DNA of 64,000 bases. Origin: Pseudoduganella flava (GTDB lineage Bacteria > Pseudomonadota > Gammaproteobacteria > Burkholderiales > Burkholderiaceae_D). The position numbers and the translations under genes are program-made. This document shows positions 46,245 to 54,333 of the stretch, piece by piece (positions within the stretch are counted from its first letter, which is position 1; each line of letters opens with the position of its first letter). Where the stretch lies: NCBI RefSeq assembly GCF_007830495.1, contig NZ_VLKW01000002.1, positions 766,270 to 830,269 on the forward strand, given 5' to 3'. Below the pieces are notes generated by a model. The model made no database searches, was not told the origin of the DNA, and saw only the letters and a list, made by a program, of their open reading frames with translations.

Positions 46245-47635
46245 GCGGCCGCGCTGATCACGGCCGGTGCCGCGCAGGCTTCGCGCACGGCGGCGGCGAA
46301 GATATCGGCGATCGCATCGACGTCCGCCGCGCTGACGATCAGCGGCGGCAGGAAGCGCACGACGGCGCCATGCCGGCCGCCCAGCTCGACGATCAGGCCT
46401 TTCTGGAAGCACTTGCGCTGGATGGCTGTCGCCAGCTGCGGATTCGCCAGCGGCTGGCCCAGCGCATCGAGCGCACCGCTATCATCGACGATCTCGACGC
46501 CGATCATCAGCCCACGCCCGCGCACGTCGCCGATTTCCGGCACCTCGCGCTGCAGGGCTTCGAAGCGCGCCATCATCTGCGCACCGCGCGCCGCCGCCTG
46601 GGCGGGAATATCCTCGCTGCGCAGGTGGCGCAGGCTGGCCAGGCCGGCCGCCATCGCCAGCTGGTTGCCGCGGAACGTGCCGATGTGGGCGCCAGGTTTC
46701 CAGCGGTCGAACTCCTTGCGGTAGACGAGGACGGACAGCGGCAGGCTGCCGCCGATCGCCTTCGACAGCACGAGGATGTCCGGCACGATGCCGGCGTGCT
46801 CGAACGCGAACAGCTTGCCGGTGCGCCCGAAGCCCGTCTGCACCTCGTCGACGATCATCAGGATGCCGTGTTCGGCCGTGATGCGGCGGATCTCGCGCAG
46901 CCATTCGACCGGTGCGGGAATCGCGCCGCCTTCGCCCTGCACGACTTCGACGATCAGCGCGGCCGGCGGGCGCACGCCACTCTCCGGGTCGGCCAGCAGG
47001 CCCCGCAGGTAGCGGGCGCTGAGCCGCTGGCAATCGTCGCCGCCGACGCCGAACGGGCACCGGTAGGCGTACGGGTAGGGCAGGAAGTGCACGTCCGGCA
47101 TCAGGCCGGCGATCTCGCCCTTCTGGTGCAGCGTGCCGGAAAGGGCCATCGTCGCATGCGTGGAGCCGTGGTAGCCGCCGTGGAACGAGAACACGCCGCT
47201 GCGGCCCGTGATCGTCTTCGCCAGCTTGACGGCCGCTTCGATCGCATCGGCGCCCGTCGGCGCGCAAAAGTGGATGCGCGCGTCGTCGGCGAATTCGGCG
47301 GGCAGGCTGGCGAACAGCTCGTCGACGAACGCTTCCTTGACGGGCGTCGTGATGTCCAGCGTGTGCAGCGGCAGCTTCGCATCGAGCGCCGCGCGGATCG
47401 CGTCGATGACGGCCGGGTGGTTGTGGCCCAGCGCGAGCGTGCCGGCGCCGGCCAGGCAATCGTAGTACGTCTTGCCGTCCATGTCGGTCACATGGATGCC
47501 TTCGGCCGAGCGGATCGCCAGCGGCAGGCGGCGCGGATAGGAGCGCGCGTTCGATTCGCGGGCCGCCTGGCTTTCGAGGAGGGACCGGTTGCCCCGGCGT
47601 TCAGACGTTGGCGTGTGCAGCATACTTGGCTCCAT
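46241..47635 (-). CDS. Diaminobutyrate-2-oxoglutarate aminotransferase (AcsF-like)
   Basis: A 464-residue class III PLP aminotransferase converting aspartate semialdehyde and glutamate to L-2,4-diaminobutyrate. Motifs: CLAGAGTLALGHNHP, CAPTGADAIEAAVKLAK, FHGGYHGSTHATMALSG, VDEVQTGFGRTG and the PLP lysine in LSKAIGGSLPLS. Residue pattern fits the EctB/Dat/AcsF group. The TAATG overlap with the decarboxylase and GGAG upstream fix the start at 47635. Diaminobutyrate is a building block of achromobactin, whereas staphyloferrin B uses diaminopropionate. Confidence 0.92.
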   Translation of the reverse strand: MEPSMLHTPTSERRGNRSLLESQAARESNARSYPRRLPLAIRSAEGIHVTDMDGKTYYDCLAGAGTLALGHNHPAVIDAIRAALDAKLPLHTLDITTPVKEAFVDELFASLPAEFADDARIHFCAPTGADAIEAAVKLAKTITGRSGVFSFHGGYHGSTHATMALSGTLHQKGEIAGLMPDVHFLPYPYAYRCPFGVGGDDCQRLSARYLRGLLADPESGVRPPAALIVEVVQGEGGAIPAPVEWLREIRRITAEHGILMIVDEVQTGFGRTGKLFAFEHAGIVPDILVLSKAIGGSLPLSVLVYRKEFDRWKPGAHIGTFRGNQLAMAAGLASLRHLRSEDIPAQAAARGAQMMARFEALQREVPEIGDVRGRGLMIGVEIVDDSGALDALGQPLANPQLATAIQRKCFQKGLIVELGGRHGAVVRFLPPLIVSAADVDAIADIFAAAVREACAAPAVISAAA

Positions 47636-48864
47636 TACGTTGACTCCATTACTTGGGTGTGGTGTGACCTCGCGCCGAGGAAGACCTGGAGCGGGCGGGG
47701 ATGACAGAGAAAATCGGCGTGCGAGATGTTGTAGCCGTAGGCGCCGGCCAGCGGCAGCACCAGCAGGTCGCCGACCGCGAGGCCCGGCAAGTCGACGTCG
47801 CGCGCCAGCACGTCCTTCGGCGTGCACAGCTGACCGACGACGGTCCAGCGGCCTGCCTCGCGGCGTGGGCCGGCGCCGCGCGGCACGTGCACGACGGGAT
47901 GGTCGTGCGCCTGCGCGACGGGCAGCCGGAACTGGTGCGTGCCGCCGCGGCAGACGGCAAAGCCGCGGCCGTGGCTGTGCTTCAGGTCCAGCACCTGCAT
48001 CACGTAGTAGCCGCAATAGGCAGTAACGAAACGGCCCGGTTCGAAGCGGATCGCCGGCGCATCGGGCATCGCGGCGAGGCGTTCGCCCAGGTAGCGGCAC
48101 AGTCCCGGCCAGTCGAACTGCCGGCCCGCCAGGTAATCGACGCCCATGCCGCCGCCCGCGTTCAGGCATGTCACGTCATCCGGCTTCGCGGCCAGTGCGC
48201 GCCACGCGGGCCAGCGCCCCAGGTACCAGTCCAGCAGCTGCATGTGGCGCGCCACGTCGAGCTGGTGCGACATCGCATGCACGTGGAAGCCGCGCAGCGT
48301 CAGGTGCGGGCTGGCATCGACCAGCGCCACGGCTTCGGCCAGTTCGGCTTCGTCGACACCGAACGGCGTGGGCGCGCCGGCCATCGACAGCTTCGTGGCC
48401 AGTTGCGGCGGCAGCGTGGGATTGATCCGCACCAGCACGTCCTGGCGGCGGCCCAGCCGGGCGGCCAGCGCTTCCAGCCGGCCGATCTCGGCGAGGCCCT
48501 CGACGTGGACCATCTCGACGCCGTGCGTCATCGCGCGCGTCAGCTCGGAATCGAGCTTGCCTGGGCCGGAGAAGATGAAGCCCCGCCGCGTGCCGCATTC
48601 GAGCACCCGGCCGATCTCGCCGCCGGACGAGATCTCGAAGCCGTCGACGAACGGCGCCAGCGCATCCAGCACGGGCGCTTCGCTGTTCGCCTTGATCGCG
48701 TAGTACAGCTGCACGCCCGGCGGCAGGTGCAACTTCAGCCAGGCGGCCCGCTCGCGCAGCGCATCGAGGTCGTAGATGAAGGCCGAGATGGGATCGTCCG
48801 CCCCATCGGCCAGCTCCAGCGCGCGGCGCACCACGTGATCCGGCACAGTGTGCGGTACGGTCAT
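47635..48864 (-). CDS. Type III PLP decarboxylase (SbnH/AcsE/PvsE-like)
   Basis: A 409-residue alanine-racemase-fold decarboxylase. The PLP lysine is K58 in YYAIKANSE; further marks are EISSGGEIGRVLECG, LRGFHVHAMSHQLD, LNAGGGMGVDY and the C-terminal GAYGYNISHADFL. In related clusters it decarboxylates a citryl-amino acid (for example citryl-serine) to give the ethanolamine part. The ATG at 48864 overlaps the preceding synthetase stop. Confidence 0.93.
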   Translation of the reverse strand: MTVPHTVPDHVVRRALELADGADDPISAFIYDLDALRERAAWLKLHLPPGVQLYYAIKANSEAPVLDALAPFVDGFEISSGGEIGRVLECGTRRGFIFSGPGKLDSELTRAMTHGVEMVHVEGLAEIGRLEALAARLGRRQDVLVRINPTLPPQLATKLSMAGAPTPFGVDEAELAEAVALVDASPHLTLRGFHVHAMSHQLDVARHMQLLDWYLGRWPAWRALAAKPDDVTCLNAGGGMGVDYLAGRQFDWPGLCRYLGERLAAMPDAPAIRFEPGRFVTAYCGYYVMQVLDLKHSHGRGFAVCRGGTHQFRLPVAQAHDHPVVHVPRGAGPRREAGRWTVVGQLCTPKDVLARDVDLPGLAVGDLLVLPLAGAYGYNISHADFLCHPRPLQVFLGARSHHTQVMEST

Positions 48865-50618
48865 GCGCGTGCCTCCCACGGTGCGCGCAGCTGCACGTAG
48901 CTGGCGTAACGGTCGGCTTCCGCCGCGAGGCGGATACGGAAGTTCGTCTTGCACGGGATCGTGGCGCCGGCCAGCAGCGCATCCAGTTCGGGCGCCGGGG
49001 CGCGCAGCGTGGCGCGGATCGCGTGCAGCGTCTCGTGCACGGCCTGCCACATCACGGGAGCCAGCGCGGGCCGGCCCTGTGTCAGCGCGAGGATCGCCTC
49101 GGACAGGTTGTTGACGAACAGGCAGTAGGCGATCCGGTTCCAGCCCTGCGCGCGTGGGTACTCCATCGAATGCCGCACGCGCGGGTGCGTGCCGGCCGGG
49201 ATCGCATGGATGCCGTGTTCGGCGGTGAGCTTGACGCCTTCGTAGTCGCGCAGCAGCAGTTGCGCCGGCTGGCCGTCGCGCTGCACGATCACGGTGTTCT
49301 GGAGGTGCGGTTCGAACACGACGCCGTGGTGGAAGAACATGTTCAGCACGGGCCGCAGCAGCAGCGCCGCATAGGTGCCGAACCAGGCCAGCAGGTCGGC
49401 GTCGCCCGGCGCGCGGCCCAGGTGGCGTTCCAGGAACGGCAGCACGTTGGCGCGCAGCGCGAGGTCGCGGCCGAAGACAGTGCCGGCCAGCAGGCAGGCA
49501 TCCTCGCCTTCGTCGAGGCAGAAATTGCGGCGCAGGATCGCGCCGGTCTGCTCGCGGAACCAGATGCGGTCATCCAACGAGTGGTCCGGTGGCGACCAGC
49601 CGAGGGCCGCCGGCTCGGGCACCGTGCGCAAGCCGCCCGTGGTGCCGTCATCGAGGGCTGTGAGGCGCTTCAACAGCTGGTCGATCAGCAGCGCGCTTTC
49701 CAGCTCGTACCACGCGTTCTTGCGCACGCAGTTCGTGATGCGCACGTTCAGCGAACCCTTGATGAAATACTCGTGGGCCGGCACGTACATCGTGCGCACG
49801 GACGCCGTCGGATAGGACAGCCAGCCGGTGCGCCCCAGGTCGCGCAGCGTGCCGTCCGCCAGCAGGCGCTGCACGCGCTCGTCCGCGCAGAACAGCGCGG
49901 CCTGGATCGGGTGCATGCTGAGGATCGCGTGGCCGGGTGCCGCGTCGCGCTGGTCCGCGAACGCCGCCAGCGCCTGATCGCGCGGCATGTCGTTGGCACC
50001 CAGCCACAGGCCGTCCGCCGGCACTTCGAAACGGTGCAGCCGCACGGCCGCGCCGAATTCGGGCGACACGTCCTCCTCGCGCAGCGAAGCGGGCCACAGC
50101 CTTGCCTTCGGCGCCACCTGCGCCGGGTGGCCGTACCACAGGCCCTGTTCGCTGGCGAGATAGCCGGCCAGCGGATCGGGGTGCCGACTCGCGTGGTGCG
50201 CGGTGACGGCGCGTTTCAGGTCGCGGCTCGCGTGGATCTGCGTCAGCAGCTCCGGGTTGCCCTTGCCGGTGATGCGCGCGCAGCTCTCCAGCATGCGCTC
50301 GGCCAGCATCGCCGGCGTCAGCATGCGCCACCGTTCGCCGGCACGCCGGCCGAACACGGCCGAGACGTAGGCCTGGCTGCCGAGCGGGTCGCGGCGGTCC
50401 GCCAGCACGGCGAACTGGGCGCCGTCGGGCATGCGGATGAGGATGGGCACCGTGACGGGCGCGCGCAGCCGGCGTGCCAATGCGTAGGGCAGGCCGCGGC
50501 CATCGCCTTCGTGCAGGGCCATCGGCAGCGCGAATTCCTTCAGCAGGCAATTCATCAGCGCATGGGTGGCCGCGTGGTCGGCGACGAGGCGCGCGGCGGG
50601 AGCAGGGCGCACGCTCAT
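48861..50618 (-). CDS. NIS siderophore synthetase (IucA/IucC family, AcsD/SbnE/PvsB-like)
   Basis: A 585-residue NIS synthetase. Key blocks: ARITGKGNPELL, SMHPIQ, EYFIKGSLNVRITNCVRKNAWYELESA (active-site Lys/Arg region), FFHHGVVFEPHLQNTVIV and LLRDYEGVKLT. It corresponds to type A enzymes that use one carboxyl of citrate; AcsD esterifies citrate with serine. It is followed without gap by the decarboxylase, the usual pairing for building an ethanolamine group. Confidence 0.93.
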   Translation of the reverse strand: MSVRPAPAARLVADHAATHALMNCLLKEFALPMALHEGDGRGLPYALARRLRAPVTVPILIRMPDGAQFAVLADRRDPLGSQAYVSAVFGRRAGERWRMLTPAMLAERMLESCARITGKGNPELLTQIHASRDLKRAVTAHHASRHPDPLAGYLASEQGLWYGHPAQVAPKARLWPASLREEDVSPEFGAAVRLHRFEVPADGLWLGANDMPRDQALAAFADQRDAAPGHAILSMHPIQAALFCADERVQRLLADGTLRDLGRTGWLSYPTASVRTMYVPAHEYFIKGSLNVRITNCVRKNAWYELESALLIDQLLKRLTALDDGTTGGLRTVPEPAALGWSPPDHSLDDRIWFREQTGAILRRNFCLDEGEDACLLAGTVFGRDLALRANVLPFLERHLGRAPGDADLLAWFGTYAALLLRPVLNMFFHHGVVFEPHLQNTVIVQRDGQPAQLLLRDYEGVKLTAEHGIHAIPAGTHPRVRHSMEYPRAQGWNRIAYCLFVNNLSEAILALTQGRPALAPVMWQAVHETLHAIRATLRAPAPELDALLAGATIPCKTNFRIRLAAEADRYASYVQLRAPWEARA

Positions 50619-51574
50619 GCCGCCGCTTCCAGAGCCGGCGTGCCGGTGTGCTGCAATGGCAACAGCTGGGGCGCTTTGACGCTCTGGCCCAGCGCCGCCT
50701 TGATCGTCGCGGCGAACAGGTTGCCGTCCAGCTGGTCGTCCAGCGCCAGCTCGGACTCGTCGTCATGCAGGCCGTCGTGGATGTCGCGGATACGCAGTCC
50801 TGCGGCGGACACGCCGTACTCGATGTGGTGGCGGCCGTTGCCCAGCGCGAGTGCGGGCAGCAGCGCCAGCAGCTCGTCGCAGTTGGGAGGGCGGGGCAGG
50901 AAGGCGGCGACACGCTTGGTGCGCACCGCATCGGCATCAGCAGCATCGAAGGCGATGCGGCTGCCGCACAGGACTGCCGTGCCTTCGGGCGTGGCAAGCA
51001 GGTCGAGCCCATACACTTCCTCGTCGGCACGGTACGACTCGACCAGCGTGTGGCCGTGGCGCAGCGTTGCCAGCAGTTCGCGCAGTGCCGTCGCGTCATG
51101 CACGATCGTGCCGGTCGCCGTCGCGTCGTCCAGCTGCTGCACGGTGGCGGGGAACCACGCCGGGTCGATGTCCGCCGGCGGCTCGGCGCAATCGACGATG
51201 CGGCGCAGCGGCGTGGCGCCCGGCTGCAGGTCGAGGCGCTGCTCGGCGCGCACGGCGGCGGGCCACGCGGGTCCAGCCAAGCCGAGTGCGGCCGCGACGC
51301 CGGCGGCGCTGGCGCGCAGCGCCGTATCGGCCGCCAACACGCCGGCGTAGCGCTTGCCGTGCGCGGCGATCCAGCGGCACACGGCAAGCGGGTTGAAGAC
51401 GTCGCATTCGGCCAGCTCGCAGTCGGCACCATGGGCGCCATCCTGCACGTGGGCGACGTGCTCGATCGCGCGGTCGGTCAGGATCGTGACCGCCAGGCGC
51501 AGCTCGGCCGCGGCGGGCAGGAAGCCCTGTTCCAGGCTGCGGGCCGGGGCGTGGGCGAGTATCAGTAGTTCCAT
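50615..51574 (-). CDS. Divergent ATP-grasp-like protein, first gene of the siderophore operon
   Basis: A 319-residue protein resembling ATP-grasp ligases: N-terminal Rossmann-like MELLILAHAP, then TIVHDATALRELL, the ATP-grasp strand VESYRADEEVYGLDLLA and a C-terminal metal-site region HIEYGVSAAGLRIRDIHDGL in which the usual EINPR is not kept. Vibrioferrin clusters carry an ATP-grasp gene (pvsA) at this place. ATG 51574 has GAGAGGAAG upstream. Catalytic competence is uncertain because of the altered motif. Confidence 0.72.
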   Translation of the reverse strand: MELLILAHAPARSLEQGFLPAAAELRLAVTILTDRAIEHVAHVQDGAHGADCELAECDVFNPLAVCRWIAAHGKRYAGVLAADTALRASAAGVAAALGLAGPAWPAAVRAEQRLDLQPGATPLRRIVDCAEPPADIDPAWFPATVQQLDDATATGTIVHDATALRELLATLRHGHTLVESYRADEEVYGLDLLATPEGTAVLCGSRIAFDAADADAVRTKRVAAFLPRPPNCDELLALLPALALGNGRHHIEYGVSAAGLRIRDIHDGLHDDESELALDDQLDGNLFAATIKAALGQSVKAPQLLPLQHTGTPALEAAA

Positions 51575-51616
51575 CAAGCTTCCTCTCGTCTTGGTCAATG
51601 AATGCATCCGGTGGGT

Positions 51617-51636
51617 GGAATGCTTCTCATTTAGCT
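51617..51636. promoter_or_regulatory. Fur box upstream of the siderophore operon
   Basis: GGAATGCTTCTCATTTAGCT, 43-62 bp before ATG 51574, shares GGAATG.TTCTCATT with the box ahead of the FecI gene and TTCTCATT with the one at 39514. It fits a Fur-repressed promoter. Confidence 0.65.
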
Positions 51637-51717
51637 AGACGAAGGAAGGTTGGGGAAATTTAGGGTTTTTTTGCGACGTGGCGCTTGCGCGGTATGCGTT
51701 GCTGGCCGGGGCGGGCG

Positions 51718-52130
51718 TGGGAACGCGCGCTGTCGGCCAGCCGGGGACGGTGTGGCCGTCGCTCGCGGGGGACTTGCTTGGGCAGGTGATGGTGGCCGGC
51801 GGTCGGCGCCGGGGTTGGGGGCGCAGGACTGCGGGCTCCCGGCCGGCAGGGAAGGGTGTGGTGCTGCCGCTGGCGGTGGTGGAGCTTGGTTGGGCCTGCA
51901 TTGGGGCCGGCGGTCGGCGCGGGAAATGCAAACGCGCGCTGTTGGCCGCCGGTGAACGGTGGGGCCGTCGCTGGCGGGCGAACTTGGTTGGGCAGGCGAT
52001 GGTGGCCGGCGGTCGGCGCCGGGGTTGGGGGCGCGGGAATGCGTGCTCCCGGCCGGCAGGGAAGGGCGTGGTGCTGCCGCTGGCGGTGGTCGGGGGCTTG
52101 GTTGGCGGCGCGTTGGTGGCCCGCGGCAGG
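51718..52130. repeat. Two-copy ~210-bp tandem duplication, G-rich
   Basis: AACGCGCGCTGT at 51722 recurs at 51931, and GGCAGG[T/C]GATGGTGGCC at 51781 recurs at 51991. About 100 bp around the second block (ending CTGCCGCTGGCGGTGGT) are nearly identical in both copies. Period is 209-210 bp. Confidence 0.85.
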
Positions 52131-52308
52131 CGTCGGGCGGCGGAGCGGGAGCCTGCGCTGCTGGCCGGCAGGGAGGGCGCGGGGCGCGGGCGGCCGGTGC
52201 TGCCGCTGCCGCAGGCGCCGGCGTGTCGGGGCGGCCGCGGCACGGCAGGCGTCATCGCGCGTGGTGCCGCCGCCGCCCGCGAGTACTCGGTAGGTGGTCG
52301 GGGAGAAG

Positions 52309-52441
52309 TGCCTCGTTTTGCCTAATCGTGCCTCGTTCTTGCCTCACCCTTTTCATCCGGCTGATAATCATCCCTCTTGCCGGACTGCCGATCGCGCTAA
52401 AGACGAGGCAAAAAAGAGGCGGAACGAGGCAAAACGAGGCA
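52309..52441. repeat. Inverted-repeat element with GCCTCGTTTTG arms, copy 1
   Basis: TGCCTCGTTTTGCCT (52309-52323) is matched by its exact complement AGGCAAAACGAGGCA (52427-52441). Inside, degenerate copies of GCCTCGTTCTTGCCTC and GAGGCAAAAAAGAGGCGG extend the symmetry. No terminator T-tract. Confidence 0.85.
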
Positions 52442-52753
52442 GTTGCCGTATCACCGGCATGGCATCGTCTACATCGGCCTTCCGTGCAGCTCTTCAAGCC
52501 GGGCGGCTACTTCGAGCAGGGAGGATTGTCGCTGCCGGCATGTGGCGACGGCAGGTGGGGAATGCTGGCACGCCGTGGCGCCGGAGCGCAACTGCCCGCG
52601 CCCTGGACGGCATGCCTGGTCGTTGAGAGCTCCCTTTGCACAGCGGCGAATGAGCACGAGCGATGCCGCCGGCGCCGGTGGCCGTCTCCACATGGCCGGC
52701 GACGCATCGGGCGCCCCACTGACGGTCGGATGTGCCATGGCTGGCCAGCGGAA

Positions 52754-52870
52754 TGCCTCGTTTTGTTTGTTCTCGCTTCGTTCGTGCCTCGCTTCTTTCA
52801 CGGAGGCGTCGAACTTTTCTCTTGCGGCGTTGTCCAATCATTTGGCAGCGAGACAAAAGGAGGCGGAATC
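52754..52870. repeat. Related element with GCCTCGTTTTG arm, copy 2, ending at a start codon
   Basis: TGCCTCGTTTTG (52754-52765) opens the segment and GCGAGACAAAAGGAGGCGGAATC closes it directly before ATG 52871; the latter parallels GACGAGGCAAAAAAGAGGCGGAAC of copy 1. The AGGAGG of this copy serves as ribosome binding site of the next gene. Confidence 0.7.
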
Positions 52871-53332
52871 ATGCTGAAGGAGGCGATTGCCGTGCCCCTG
52901 CGTATCAACGTGTACTTTGACTTGATGGAGCAGCTTCGCAAGCTTGGCGACGACCGCGATCCTGGGGAAATCGTCGGCGTGGCTGTTCGGCACTGGCTCG
53001 CGGCGAATGGGTGTTCGCGGCAGCGTGGCTACCAATGGAAGGAGTTGTTTCTACCGGATGGTGCGGAGCTGCGCTTGCGCTTTCAGGGCGTCGATTATTT
53101 TGCGACGGTGGAGGGCGACCGGTTGATGTATGCGGGCGAAAATGTATCGCCAAGGCAGTTCGCATTGATGGTCACCGGCACGAACCGCAATGCCTGGCGC
53201 GACATCTGGATACGGCGGGCCGTCAATGAATACTGGGTTCAGGCTTGCCGATGGCGCAGCCGTTATTCCGCGACGTGGCCGTCCCGATTCATCGACCGCC
53301 GCCGCCTCGTGCGCCGCAGCGGTGATCTGTAG
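52871..53332 (+). CDS. Orphan RAMA-like domain protein
   Basis: A 153-residue protein. Residues 1-45 form a helical, RHH/HTH-like N-terminus (VYFDLMEQLRKLGDDRDPGEIVGVAVRHWL). Residues 52-115 (YQWKELFLPDGAEL, YFATVEGDRLMYAGENVSP, NAWRDIWIRR) resemble the RAMA domain (restriction enzyme adenine methylase associated) and similar DNA-modification-linked domains. AGGAGG is well placed before the ATG. There is no methylase or nuclease next to it, and the flanks are repeat-rich. The N-terminal similarity is tentative. Confidence 0.65.
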   Translation: MLKEAIAVPLRINVYFDLMEQLRKLGDDRDPGEIVGVAVRHWLAANGCSRQRGYQWKELFLPDGAELRLRFQGVDYFATVEGDRLMYAGENVSPRQFALMVTGTNRNAWRDIWIRRAVNEYWVQACRWRSRYSATWPSRFIDRRRLVRRSGDL

Positions 53333-54333
53333 GCGCAATTCCGCGCGCACGTAATCTGCGCAGCCGGCACGCGCTGAACGCCGTTGCCACAGTGCTGCAT
53401 GCCGCCCGGGCGGAACGCGGTGCGAGGCCTTGTGCCTGACTCTTCACGGATTGATATGACGGACAGCACACCGCGCGGCGCCACGGAAGCGGACCGCCGG
53501 CCGGCGCCGGGTGCGAGCCCACTGGCGTGCATGCGTCGGGCTGGCAGGGAGTCGCGAAATAGCGCATACCTCTGGCTGGAGGACATGCCGGCGCGTGCAT
53601 GATCGACTGCATCTGGGGCCCGGTATCAATGCGGTTGCCGCAGCGCGCCCGTCGGCGCTCCTTGGGAGGGCGGCGCCGTGACCCGATCCGCGTGCGTCCG
53701 TTACGCCGCCTTCAATGCATTGCCACCTGCCGCGTCTCCACGCGGCCGCACAGGCTGCGTCCAGCCGCCATCACGCGTGTCTCCTTCCTGCTTGCCATGC
53801 ACGCCAGCGCCCCTGCGGCGCTTGAGCCAGTCCTCGTGCGGCCGCTACGCCGCTTCAACGCATGCCACCTGCCGCGTCTCCACGCGGCCGCACAGGCTGC
53901 GTCCAGCCGCCATCACCCGTGCCTCCATCCTGCTCGCCACGCACGGCAGCGCCCCTGCGGCGCTTGAGCCAGTCCTCGTGCGGTCGCTACGCGCCTCCAA
54001 TGCATGCCACCTGCCGCGTCTCCACGCGGCCGCACAGGCAGCGTCCAGCCGCCATCACCCGTGTCTACCTCCTGCTCGCCACGCACGGCAACGCCCCTGG
54101 GGCGCTTGAGGCAGTCCGTGTGCGGCCGCTACGCCGCCTTCAACGCATGCCACCTGCCGCGTCTCCACGCGGCCGCACAGGCTGCGTCCAGCCGCCATCA
54201 CCCGTGCCTCCTTCCTGCTCGCCATGCACGCCAGCGCCCCTGCGGCGCGTGAGCCAAACATCGATGCAAGCCGCGAAAGCAGACCGTTCTGCACATGCAT
54301 CCGTGCTGAACCCTTTTCCGGCGCACGCCAGCT
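53333..54333. other. 1-kb region without a convincing gene, dominated by a tandem array
   Basis: After the orphan gene there are ~350 bp in which nothing was recognised, then the 142-bp tandem array (53690-54255) and ~80 bp before the AraC gene end. Open frames here encode the same peptide in successive different frames, which is expected for a non-coding repeat. Confidence 0.75.
53690..54255. repeat. ~142-bp tandem repeat array, four copies
   Basis: TGCCACCTGCCGCGTCTCC occurs at 53721, 53863, 54005 and 54148, i.e. at 142, 142 and 143 bp. Each unit carries three short hairpins: CCGCG-TCTCCA-CGCGG, GGCTG-CGTC-CAGCC and GCGCC-CCTGC-GGCGC. As 142 is not a multiple of three, no reading frame crosses the units. 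Confidence 0.95.

Larger units (their letters stand above)
51637..52870. other. 1.2-kb region without a convincing gene
   Basis: Only low-complexity open frames rich in Arg, Gly, Ala and Pro are present on both strands; none has a recognisable domain or good ribosome binding site. The plus strand is strikingly G-rich in 51700-52250. It contains a ~210-bp duplication (51718-52130) and two copies of an inverted-repeat element (52309-52441 and 52754-52870). A 215-codon plus-strand frame (51678-52325) keeps its frame over much of the duplication but is not convincing. Confidence 0.7.

Noticed and set aside
51678..52325. A 215-residue Gly/Arg-rich protein
   Set aside because: No ribosome binding site, no domain, codon pattern follows the G-rich duplication, and other frames are open too.
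51959..53332. A 457-residue version of the RAMA-like protein
   Set aside because: The added 304 residues are translated repeat DNA; a good AGGAGG site precedes the internal ATG at 52871 where recognisable protein sequence begins.
53444..53602. Small open frames after the RAMA-like gene
   Set aside because: Short, overlapping on both strands, no ribosome binding sites and no recognisable sequence.
53690..54255. CRISPR array
   Set aside because: The unit is ~142 bp with no short repeat/unique spacer alternation, and no cas genes are near; it is a plain tandem repeat.
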